This document shows, in pieces, positions 16,515 through 24,900 of a DNA stretch of 42,369 nt. Each line of letters opens with the position of its first letter. Position 1 is the stretch's first letter. Made by a program: the position numbers and the translations under genes. Location: NCBI GenBank assembly GCA_009785215.1, contig WQWU01000019.1:1-42369 (forward strand), given 5' to 3'. Below the pieces are notes generated by a model. It saw only the letters and a list, made by a program, of their open reading frames with translations. It was not told where the DNA came from and searched no databases. The DNA is from Treponema sp. GTDB taxonomy: Bacteria; Spirochaetota; Spirochaetia; Treponematales; Breznakiellaceae.

Positions 16515-18590
16515 TTACGGCTTGAACTTTTTTATCAGATCTGCAGCTTCCTGTTCATTGGCTGAATAGATAACCGCATCGCGTAAGGTTTTATTTCTGA
16601 ATATGGCGCCAATAGCGGCAAGAAACTGAACATATAAACCGCAGTCTTTTTTCGGAGAAACAATCAGGACAAAAAGCTGCGAAGACTGCCCGTCTACAGA
16701 TTCAAAATCTACGCCGCTTTTACTTACTCCAATAGCTACCGAAGTATCGATTATGCCATCGGTCTTTGCATGAGGCAGAGCAATGCCATGATCCATTCCG
16801 GTACTCATTGTTTGTTCGCGTTCCAAGACATCTGCAAGAACCTGATCTCTGTCCAGAAGTTTGCCTCTATCCGCCAGAATATCTACAAGCTCTGTGATAA
16901 TATCTTTTTTTGTTTTTCCCTTTAGCTCCAGTTTTAAAAACTGCGGATCTATAAGCGCAAGAATATCCTTGGTTGTTCTGGCTTCGGTATCGAACAAATC
17001 TTTTTTCATTTCCTGCGGATTTGCAGATGTTTTAAGTTTTTCTATGTTATGTGAAAGTTCAAGGATTACTTCATAAATTTCATTTTTAACAAACGGCATG
17101 TCGGTCTTGGATGTTGTTATTGTTATCGCTTTGTGTTCTTCTGTTATAAAAAGGGCAATATCGTCTTTCCGCGCCTGTGAAATTCCTTCGTCTGCATTCA
17201 TTGTCTGAACAAAGAATCCTTCGTTACGCAGTTCCCTTAAAAGGTTGTTCATTACAAGATAGGCAATTTCCGCTGTTTCAAATTTCCATTCTTCTGAAAT
17301 ACTGTCTTCGTTTTTAACAGGTTTTCTGGTTCCCTGCTTTTGTATTTTTAATGCCAGCCCCAACAGCGGAGACGATATAATAATTGTAAGAAAGATCATA
17401 AAAACTGATGCAGAAAAAAGCCTGTTATCCAATATGCCTACTGCAAGCCCTATGCCGCAGGTAATTAAAGCGCCTTCGCCGCGCGGTGTCATACCGGAGC
17501 CGATACGAAGAGCTCCAACTCGATTAAATCCGCAGAGCAAAGCCGAACCGCCGCCGCCGATTAATTTGGATAAAACAACTGCAATTGTATATATTCCGCC
17601 GAAGATTAAAATAGACGGCGTTGCAATTTCATGTACATTTACCATCATGCCCATAACAGCAAAGAATATCGGCACAAAGAAAACATATAAACCGCGGATG
17701 CGTTCCTGCACAACAGCTGCAATGTCTGTTTTAGAAAGTGAAAGCCCCGTAATATACGCGCCGATTATTAACGCAAGACCCTGCTTCTCCAAAAACCCGG
17801 CAAGGATTAAAGCCAAACCTAAAGCAAGCACAGAAAAATCCAGATTGTTTTTAAATGTTTTTAGGAATGAAGCAAGCGCTTTTGCACAGATTAAAAGGAA
17901 GATTGTAGCGCCAAGCCAGATGGCAAATATTTTACCTGCCATAAAAAGTATCGATGTAATAGAAAAACTTCCGCCTGCATTGCCGCCTGTAACGGATATT
18001 ATTCCAAGCACTACTGCTAAAAGAATGATCCAGATTACATCGTCAAAAACTGATGCCGATAAAATGGTTACGCCTTCTGGTGAATCCAGTTTGTTCCGTT
18101 CAGAAAGAGTTCTGGCGCTGATACCAACTGATGTAGTAGTGGCAATAACACCCAGGAAAAGGCAATGAGGATCCCAAAAAGAAGCCCCAAGTAAAAGAGC
18201 GCCGCAGAGTGTTCCGGCAGCAAATGAAAGCAATGCGCCGCTGACTCCTACAATGCCTCCCACAACAGAATATCTAAGGAAGAGAGCCAAATCGGTTTCC
18301 AGACCGGTAACAAACAATAGTACAATGGAAGCAACTGTAGCAAAAGCGTATAATTCAAGGCTTACTGCCAGCGTATGAGTTTCTGTAAATGCCAGAGGAA
18401 AAATACCATCAGGAAAGAAAGGAAGGCTGATACCGCCAAGGGCATAAGGACCAATAACCACACCTGCAAATAACTCTCCCAAAACGGAAGGTACACCTAT
18501 TTTTTTAGCCAATTGCCCGAACAAGCGAACTGCCAATAAAATTACGCCAAGCTGGAGAACCAGTTCAGCAACAAGGTCGGTTATTTCCAT
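16515..18590 (-). CDS. CPA2-type cation/proton antiporter fused to a PTS EIIA-type domain
   Basis: 691 residues. The N-terminal 410 or so hold about 12 membrane segments with the monovalent cation:proton antiporter-2 pattern, including the paired aspartates of the ion site (Asp183-Asp184 in SASVFDDVIWI) and a conserved GELFAGVVIGPYALG region (38-52). A cytoplasmic linker (about 410-540) precedes a PTS EIIA type-2/Ntr-like domain (about 545-691) with the phosphorylatable histidine in HGIALPHAKTDG (His607). The fusion suggests that cation exchange is tuned by PTS phosphorylation state (inference). Na+ or K+ cannot be distinguished from sequence. It is the first gene of the minus-strand run ending in the pantothenate kinase, 25-52 bp ahead of the FIST kinase. 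Shine-Dalgarno is weak (GAGATA). Confidence 0.9.
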   Translation of the reverse strand: MEITDLVAELVLQLGVILLAVRLFGQLAKKIGVPSVLGELFAGVVIGPYALGGISLPFFPDGIFPLAFTETHTLAVSLELYAFATVASIVLLFVTGLETDLALFLRYSVVGGIVGVSGALLSFAAGTLCGALLLGASFWDPHCLFLGVIATTTSVGISARTLSERNKLDSPEGVTILSASVFDDVIWIILLAVVLGIISVTGGNAGGSFSITSILFMAGKIFAIWLGATIFLLICAKALASFLKTFKNNLDFSVLALGLALILAGFLEKQGLALIIGAYITGLSLSKTDIAAVVQERIRGLYVFFVPIFFAVMGMMVNVHEIATPSILIFGGIYTIAVVLSKLIGGGGSALLCGFNRVGALRIGSGMTPRGEGALITCGIGLAVGILDNRLFSASVFMIFLTIIISSPLLGLALKIQKQGTRKPVKNEDSISEEWKFETAEIAYLVMNNLLRELRNEGFFVQTMNADEGISQARKDDIALFITEEHKAITITTSKTDMPFVKNEIYEVILELSHNIEKLKTSANPQEMKKDLFDTEARTTKDILALIDPQFLKLELKGKTKKDIITELVDILADRGKLLDRDQVLADVLEREQTMSTGMDHGIALPHAKTDGIIDTSVAIGVSKSGVDFESVDGQSSQLFVLIVSPKKDCGLYVQFLAAIGAIFRNKTLRDAVIYSANEQEAADLIKKFKP

Positions 18591-18619
18591 GTTTTATCTC
18601 AATCAAACAATTCTATGTC

Positions 18620-18649
18620 TTGAACAAGATAGTGTCTAGTAGGCATAAT
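18620..18649 (+). promoter_or_regulatory. Promoter of the ferredoxin-AOR operon
   Basis: TTGAAC (18620-18625), an 18-bp spacer and CATAAT (18644-18649) lie 18 bp ahead of the ferredoxin ATG, in a 76-bp divergent gap shared with the antiporter gene. A strong GGAGGG Shine-Dalgarno follows at 18658-18663. Assigned by eye. Confidence 0.45.
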
Positions 18650-18666
18650 GACTTATTGGAGGGTTA

Positions 18667-19143
18667 ATGCCTAAAATTCTACAACCAGCAGAAATGAGAA
18701 AATGCCTTGGCTGTTTCTCGTGCATGAGCGTTTGTTCCGTTATAAACCAAAATAATCATTCACTTATTAAAAGCGCCATAAAAGTGCGTACTACAGGAGG
18801 TATGTCCAGCAGCTTTATCGCTATTGTGTGTCTTGGCTGCAATGAACCGGCTTGCATGGAAGTATGCCCAAGCCATGCTCTTGAAAAACGCGATGGCGGC
18901 GGTGTTTTACTGGAAGAAGCAAAATGCATCGGCTGCCGTAAATGCGAAGAAGCCTGTATTGTTCATGCAGTAAATTTTGATACAGAAACAAAAAAACCTA
19001 TTATCTGCCGTCATTGCGGAATATGTACGCATTACTGCCCGCATGATTGTCTTTTAATGATAGAATCCAAAACTTCTAACGGAAGTATAACTTCTAACGG
19101 AAGTTCAGCTTCTGCGGGGAATCAGGGGGCATCCAATGCTTAA
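18667..19143 (+). CDS. Polyferredoxin (four [4Fe-4S]) subunit of aldehyde oxidoreductase
   Basis: 158-residue electron-transfer protein with sixteen cluster-ligand cysteines in four groups: 13/16/19/23, 55/58/63/67, 87/90/93/97 and 114/117/120/124, plus Cys128. The arrangement resembles the HycB/DmsB-like small subunits paired with tungsten oxidoreductases, for example AorA of the Aromatoleum AOR and the small subunit of archaeal WOR5. The last 25 or so residues are a low-complexity Ser/Asn/Gly tail made by a short DNA repeat. Good GGAGGG and ATG. The end overlaps the oxidoreductase gene by 8 bp, so the products are probably translationally coupled and form a complex in which this protein takes electrons from the catalytic subunit. 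Confidence 0.9.
   Translation: MPKILQPAEMRKCLGCFSCMSVCSVINQNNHSLIKSAIKVRTTGGMSSSFIAIVCLGCNEPACMEVCPSHALEKRDGGGVLLEEAKCIGCRKCEEACIVHAVNFDTETKKPIICRHCGICTHYCPHDCLLMIESKTSNGSITSNGSSASAGNQGASNA
19072..19104 (+). repeat. Two-copy 18-bp tandem repeat in the ferredoxin tail
   Basis: ACTTCTAACGGAAGT occurs at 19072-19086 and again at 19090-19104, with an 18-bp period. A diverged third unit follows. Each unit is itself an imperfect inverted repeat (ACTTC...GAAGT). It encodes TSNGSI-TSNGSS at the C-terminus of the ferredoxin. Confidence 0.8.
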
Positions 19144-20899
19144 CGAAAAATATATAAGAGTACTTTATGTCGATTTAGAAACAGAAAAAATACGCATAGA
19201 ACAGCGTGAAGATTTAATGTTATATCTTGGCGGTGCAGGAATTGCAAGTAAACTTCTGCAGGAAAACATGAAACCGGATCTTCCGACATTGGCTCCTGAA
19301 CAGCCGATTGTTTTTGCCATTGGAGCCGGAGCGTACATTTTCCCTGTACTTACAAAAACTGTTGCTATGTTTTTATCACCGCTTACAGGCGAACTTGGAG
19401 AAAGTTATGCAGGCGGACGAATGGCAATGTCTTTGTTAATGGCAGGATACGATGCAATTGTTATTACAGGCAAGGCAAAAAAACATTGTTATTTATCTGT
19501 TTCTACAAATAACGTTGTTGTACGCGATGCAAGAGCAATGTGGGGGCTTCCGGTCGGAGAAGTGGGCAGAGCTATCCGCGACAGCGAACACGGCGGCGGA
19601 GATGCTGTTGGTAAAAGATCTATCATACGTATAGGACCCGCCGGAGAAAACGGCGTTGCATTTTCATGTGTTTGCGTAGATACATACAGGCATTTTGGCC
19701 GAATGGGTCTTGGAACCTGCATGGGGAGTAAAAATCTAAAAGCCGTTTCTATTTACGGAAACCGTTCTATTCCTGTGTTGAATCAAAAAGAATATTTTAA
19801 GGTTTACAAAGAAATTTATAAAAAATGCACAGACACCGACAATATGGCAAAATATCATGATACCGGTACTGCAATTAATATCCTTCCATTGAACAATTCA
19901 GGTGCGCTGCCGACATTTAACATGCGGGAAACTTCGTTTGAACATGCAGATCAAATAAGCGGAGAAGCTTTTGCACTTGTTAACCTTGTGCGGAAAATGT
20001 CGTGTACAGGCTGTCCTGTCGGCTGTATTCATATTGGTATGTACCGCAGGGAATTTGACAGAGGCCATGAGTACGAAGCTATCAGCGTAGCTTATGACTT
20101 TGAATTAATTTATGCGCTCGGCACTTTCCTTGGCATACGAACCACAGACGAAATTTTAGCCATGATAGAAGAAGTAGAAGAATGCGGGCTGGATGCAATG
20201 AGCGCAGGCGTATGTTTGGGCTGGGCAACAGAAGCTTTAGAACACGGCTATATAACCAAAGAAGACACAATAGTCGATTTAAGTTTCGGCGATAGCAGGG
20301 GTTATATTAAAGCGATTGAATATTTGTCTACAGGCATTAATAAATTTTACCGCATACTTGGCAAGGGAAGCAGATACGCAGCAAGAAAATACGGAGGAGA
20401 ATCTTTTGCTATGCACATTGCAGGCAACGAAATGGCAGGTTATCACACAGGGTACGGATCTCTTGTAGGCGCTGCAGTTGGAGCCAGGCATTCGCATCTT
20501 TGCAACGGCGGGTACAGCATAGATCAAAGCAACAAGGAACTTGATGAAGATGTATTGGTAGAAAAACTATTCAACGAAGAATGCGAAAGATGCATGACCA
20601 ATTCGCTGGTTATGTGTTTGTTCGCGCGCAAGATATACGACAGACAGACAATTTTAAATGCACTTAATTCAATTGGCTGGAACCTTTCCAATGACGACCT
20701 TACAGCGATAGGCAAACGTATTTATCAGACTAAATTGCAGATAAAAAATGCGCTTGGGTTCCAGCAGAAAGCTGTTAAACTTTCCAAACGTTTTTTTGAA
20801 ACACCTAGTATGCACGGCAAACTTGACGAAGAGACAACCTACAGATTGATAAAAAAGTACACAAAATTAACAGACAACCTATTGCAGGAAACAATTTAA
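19136..20899 (+). CDS. Aldehyde ferredoxin oxidoreductase family, tungsten enzyme
   Basis: 587-residue catalytic subunit of the AOR family, which oxidises aldehydes to carboxylic acids (or the reverse) with a bis-pterin tungsten cofactor and one [4Fe-4S] cluster. Cluster ligands are visible as Cys290, Cys293, Cys297 (MSCTGCPVGC) and Cys494, matching the Pyrococcus AOR pattern. The N-terminal pterin-binding region includes SPLTGELGESYAGGRMA (81-97), and GLGTCMGSKNLKAV (191-204) is also typical. Start ATG with AGGGGG 7 nt upstream. Neighbours supply the electron acceptor (polyferredoxin) and cofactor sulfur/pterin functions (ThiF/MoeB-like and MoaD/ThiS-like), the same gene set as the aor cluster of Aromatoleum but without its FAD subunit. 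Substrate unknown. Confidence 0.92.
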   Translation: MLNEKYIRVLYVDLETEKIRIEQREDLMLYLGGAGIASKLLQENMKPDLPTLAPEQPIVFAIGAGAYIFPVLTKTVAMFLSPLTGELGESYAGGRMAMSLLMAGYDAIVITGKAKKHCYLSVSTNNVVVRDARAMWGLPVGEVGRAIRDSEHGGGDAVGKRSIIRIGPAGENGVAFSCVCVDTYRHFGRMGLGTCMGSKNLKAVSIYGNRSIPVLNQKEYFKVYKEIYKKCTDTDNMAKYHDTGTAINILPLNNSGALPTFNMRETSFEHADQISGEAFALVNLVRKMSCTGCPVGCIHIGMYRREFDRGHEYEAISVAYDFELIYALGTFLGIRTTDEILAMIEEVEECGLDAMSAGVCLGWATEALEHGYITKEDTIVDLSFGDSRGYIKAIEYLSTGINKFYRILGKGSRYAARKYGGESFAMHIAGNEMAGYHTGYGSLVGAAVGARHSHLCNGGYSIDQSNKELDEDVLVEKLFNEECERCMTNSLVMCLFARKIYDRQTILNALNSIGWNLSNDDLTAIGKRIYQTKLQIKNALGFQQKAVKLSKRFFETPSMHGKLDEETTYRLIKKYTKLTDNLLQETI

Positions 20900-20904
20900 C
20901 GCCA

Positions 20905-21651
20905 ATGGAAGACCGTTATTCGCGCCAATTATTAATTGAACAAATTAGCGGCAAGGGGCAGGAAAAACTTTCAAAAGCTTCTGTTTTTGTTGTTGGAGCC
21001 GGCGGGCTTGGCTCCCCTGCCCTAACATATCTTGCCGCTGCCGGAATTGGACGATTGGGTTTTATTGATTCTGATACTATAACATTAAGCAATTTAAACC
21101 GGCAGTTTTTGTATTGTACAGGCAATATAGGACAAAAAAAAGCAGATTCCGCCAAAGAAAAACTTGTGTTATTTAACGATAAAATAATAATAAATTCATA
21201 CAGCGATTGTTTAACAAGCGAAAATGCAGAAACCTTTTTTAATGGTTATGACATTGTTCTAGGCGCTGTTGATTCACTGGAAACACGCCATATAATTAAC
21301 AAAGCATGTTTATCTCTTGGATTGCCATATATTGACGGCGGTTTAAATGGTTTTTCCGGCTGTATCTTTTATTCCAATCCCTGCAAAAATAAAAATAATT
21401 CGCCGTGCTTAAACTGCCTGTATCCGGAAAAATCAGAAAAAAAGGAAACAACCGGCGTTTTAGGAACAACAGCTGGTATTATAGGAACAATGCAGGCGAA
21501 TATTGCTATTTTACTTTTGCTTGGTCTTAAAAACCCGCTGGAAGGAAAACTTTTAATTTACGATGGTATCCGCATGAATACAGATCTGGTAGATATAAAG
21601 CGAAATGAAAATTGCCCTGTTTGCGGATGTAAGACGGAGGAAAACAAGTGA
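20905..21651 (+). CDS. MoeB/ThiF-like adenylyltransferase (E1-like)
   Basis: 248-residue E1-like enzyme that adenylates the C-terminus of a ubiquitin-fold sulfur carrier. It has the ATP-binding GAGGLGSPALTYLAAAGIG, the SNLNRQFLY motif with catalytic Arg, and the two CxxC pairs of the structural zinc site (CLNC near 167-170 and CPVC near 238-241). Length matches MoeB. It begins 5 bp after the AOR stop and its TGA overlaps the GTG of the carrier gene. It is therefore probably dedicated to the W/Mo-pterin cofactor of this oxidoreductase, rather than thiamine synthesis (inference from context). Shine-Dalgarno is weak. Confidence 0.92.
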   Translation: MEDRYSRQLLIEQISGKGQEKLSKASVFVVGAGGLGSPALTYLAAAGIGRLGFIDSDTITLSNLNRQFLYCTGNIGQKKADSAKEKLVLFNDKIIINSYSDCLTSENAETFFNGYDIVLGAVDSLETRHIINKACLSLGLPYIDGGLNGFSGCIFYSNPCKNKNNSPCLNCLYPEKSEKKETTGVLGTTAGIIGTMQANIAILLLLGLKNPLEGKLLIYDGIRMNTDLVDIKRNENCPVCGCKTEENK

Positions 21652-21908
21652 ATGTACTTTTTTACGGAGATGTATTAAATTACACAAACGGCGAAAAATC
21701 GCGCGATATAAATGATTGTTCCGATATACAGAGCCTTGCAGAAAAACTCGGCGGTTATTACGGAGAACGTTTCTTTAGTTATTTATTCGGCAATGAAACC
21801 TGTTTTTTTCTTGTTAACGGCAAGGGAATAATGCTAACAGGCGGTTTAAAAACAAAGCTTAAACCAGAAGATAAAATAGAAATCCTCCCCTTTGTACACG
21901 CCGGATAA
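21648..21908 (+). CDS. MoaD/ThiS-like sulfur carrier
   Basis: 86-residue beta-grasp protein starting at a GTG that overlaps the preceding TGA, with GGAGG upstream. The family shape is visible: LFYGDVLNY at the start, a FLVNGKGIMLTGGL core, KLKPEDKIEILPFVHAG at the end. In MoaD/ThiS the terminal Gly-Gly is adenylated and thiocarboxylated for sulfur transfer to the pterin. Here the protein ends Ala-Gly, so only the terminal glycine is kept. Context (AOR plus MoeB-like enzyme) supports MoaD-type service to the tungstopterin cofactor. Confidence 0.85.
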   Translation: MNVLFYGDVLNYTNGEKSRDINDCSDIQSLAEKLGGYYGERFFSYLFGNETCFFLVNGKGIMLTGGLKTKLKPEDKIEILPFVHAG

Positions 21909-21921
21909 ACATAGTAACAAC

Positions 21922-21940
21922 AGGTAATAATACCTTCTTT
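21922..21940 (+). terminator. Short hairpin with T-rich tail after the AOR operon
   Basis: AGGTA (21922-21926), loop ATAA, TACCT (21931-21935), followed by TCTTTTATT. The stem is only 5 bp, so termination would be partial. Position between the carrier gene and the next promoter supports the call. Confidence 0.3.
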
Positions 21941-21956
21941 TATTCATTTAATATGA

Positions 21957-21982
21957 TATAATGGCATTTGGAAACATGCCAT
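21957..21982 (+). promoter_or_regulatory. Extended -10 promoter and start-site dyad of the 21981 kinase gene
   Basis: TGATATAAT (TATAAT at 21957-21962) is an extended -10 without a good -35. Directly downstream, ATGGCAT (21961-21967) and ATGCCAT (21976-21982) form a perfect 7-bp dyad whose second arm includes the first two bases of the start codon and whose loop holds the only SD-like GGAAA. Predicted transcription start is about 21969, giving an extremely short leader. The dyad may be an operator or limit translation. Confidence 0.5.
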
Positions 21983-24900
21983 GAAAAGTAAACTTGTTTC
22001 ACGCCTTAGAAATACAAATATGATTTTCATTATTTTCATATTGATAATAATGATGTGCGTAAGCTCTGTTATAATCTTTACGTTTACAGATAATGCTTCA
22101 AGAGATTATGTTCGTTTTTATACTATGGAATCGGTATCAGTATTAGGTTCTTATCTAAATCATGAAATTACCTTGATTCAGCAGGCGGCAAAAAACAGAG
22201 AAATAATTGAATGGTTTGCCGATGAAGATAACACAGAAAAAAGGGCTGCCGCATTTCAGAGAATGATGCATTTTGCGGATATGCTTCAGATTAACGGATT
22301 GTATTTTGTAATAAAAAATTCATTACACGAATATTCGATTGACGCAGGCATTTCTATAGATAAATTTATCCCCATACCGGACAAGAAAAATTCATATCTT
22401 CCGTATTCTTTAAATCCGGATATTTTATACGACCAGTGGTTTTTTACAGCAGTTGCTTCAGATTATGATTTTACACTAAACCTGGATATCGATAAAATAA
22501 CAAACACACGGCGCTTGTGGATAAATCACAAGGTTATAAATAACGGTGAAGTAACGGGTATTCTATGTTCTGCATTGCAATTTGACGAAGTTTACGATGA
22601 ACTATTCGGCAATTATGACAGCAATAATGTTCTTGGCTTTATAATAGATAAAAACGGAATAATTCAAATAAGCAGCGATATTCCTGAACCAGATTTTCTG
22701 CACATCGAAACCACAATTTACGATATGGAAGAAAAGCGGCATATATTTGATGTCTACTCCGCTCCCATTTTTGTTTCTGAAATAAGCAGTTATCTGAATA
22801 CAGGGAATCAATATAACCAGAAAATAGAACCAAGTGTCGTAAAGTTTTCCAGCGGGAATTATCAGTATTTATCAATTGCTCCCATTCCAAATACAAATTG
22901 GCTTACAATTACATTCTTTAACTCCAGGGCATTGTTCGATGTTATGAACATGATTCCGCTTCTTATTGTTGTTATTTTAGCGTTTGGTTTTTATATTTTA
23001 TTAAATTCCCTTTCAATCCGGCATCTGGTTCTTAATCCGCTTGGAAAACTTACTCACAGCGTATCCGAGTCGGATTACAATATAGATGTAATTTTTGGAA
23101 CTAACCGTAATGATGAAATCGGCGAGCTTGCACGGACGACCCGCAGAACATGGAAAAGACTTAATGAGAATACAATAAGTTTAATGTCATCCATAAAAGA
23201 CAGAGAGCGGCAGACTCAGATACTTCATGCAGTTAATTCAATCGCCGCTTCGTTATTCAGCGCAGAAAGTGAGGCAGAGTTTAAAGAATCACTGCCGGAA
23301 GGCATGCAGCTTTTAGCCGGCTGTATAGATATAGACCGCGCCTTCATCTGGAGAAATGAAATAATAGACGGTATCCTTTGTTATAAATTAATTCACGAAT
23401 GGGTAAGTGAAATAGGAAAGATAAATAATAAATTAAATGTAGGTCATGTTTATACATATCCCAATGACGCTCCAAAATGGCTTGAAAGTTTTCTTAAAGA
23501 TGAATGTGTTTACGGGTCTGTTACTAATATGCCGGAAAACGAAAAAAGAAATCTTGAACAAAACGGCGTTAAATCCATACTGGCAGTTCCTGTACATCTG
23601 CACGGGCAATTTTGGGGGTTTGTTAGTTATGACAATTGCCAGATCGAAAATATTCTTTCGCAGGATGATATAGATATATTAAGATCCGGAAGCCTTCTCA
23701 TTGGAAATGCTTTTTTACGCTATGATATAACCCAGAATTTAAAAGATTCTGCAGAAGAAGCAAAAGCTGCAAGCCGTTCCAAGTCATCATTTTTGGCAAA
23801 TATGAGTCATGAAATCCGCACGCCAATGAATAGTATTATAGGATTTTCTGAACTCGCACTGGATGACGAACTTCCTTCTAAAACAAGAGATTATATTACA
23901 AAAATAAAAAACAATTCTGATTGGCTTTTGCAGATTATAAATGATATTCTGGACATTTCTAAAATTGAATCCGGTAAAATGGAACTGGAAAGCATCCCGG
24001 TTGATTTACACGAAATATTTACCTCCTGCCGTACATTAATTCTGCCTAAAGCGCTGGAGAAAGGCCTAACATTGTATTTTTACGCAGAGCCGTCTATCGA
24101 TAAAATACTGTACAGCGATCCTACAAGGCTTCGTCAGGTGCTTGTTAATCTTCTTTCCAATGCAGTAAAGTTTACCAATTCCGGCGAAATTAAAATGAAA
24201 GTTTCCATAAAAGAAACTGCAGAGGACAGCGTTACGCTGCATTTCGAAATTATAGACAGCGGAATTGGCATCACAGAAACTCAAATGGCTAAAATTTTTG
24301 ACCCGTTTGTACAGGCAGAAACCGGCATAACCCGCAAATACGGCGGTTCAGGACTTGGTCTTCCCATAACAAAAAACATAATCGAAATGATGGGGGGCGA
24401 GCTTTTTGCAGAAAGCAAACCCGGCGCCGGCAGTAAGTTCAGTTTTTCTCTAACTTTTAAAGCTGCAAATATTACAGACAATAAAAATCCTGCAGAACGG
24501 GTAATTTTTGACGATATTGAAAGACCGGTATTCGAAGGCGAGATACTGTTATGCGAAGATAACGGCATGAATCAGCAGGTTATTTGCGAACATCTGGAAC
24601 GGGTAGGGTTTAAAACAGTAGTTGCCAAAAACGGAAAAAAGGGCGTAGAATTAGTTAAAAGACGTTTGTTAAGCGGAGAAAAACAATTTGATATGATATT
24701 AATGGATATTCATATGCCGGTAATGGATGGGCTTGAAGCTGCTTCAAGAATTATCAGTATTAATGCCTCCATCCCAATTGTTGCAATGACAGCAAACGTC
24801 ATGGTAAATGACAGGGAAATATACAAGGCCAACGGAATGAATGACTGTATTGCCAAGCCGTTTACATCGCAGGAATTGTGGCGCTGCCTAATGAGATACT

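Noticed and set aside
17434..18168. A 244-codon open frame on the plus strand within the antiporter gene
   Set aside because: It is rich in Pro, Lys and Ser with no domain pattern, and lies fully antisense to a clear membrane-protein gene; a codon-bias shadow.
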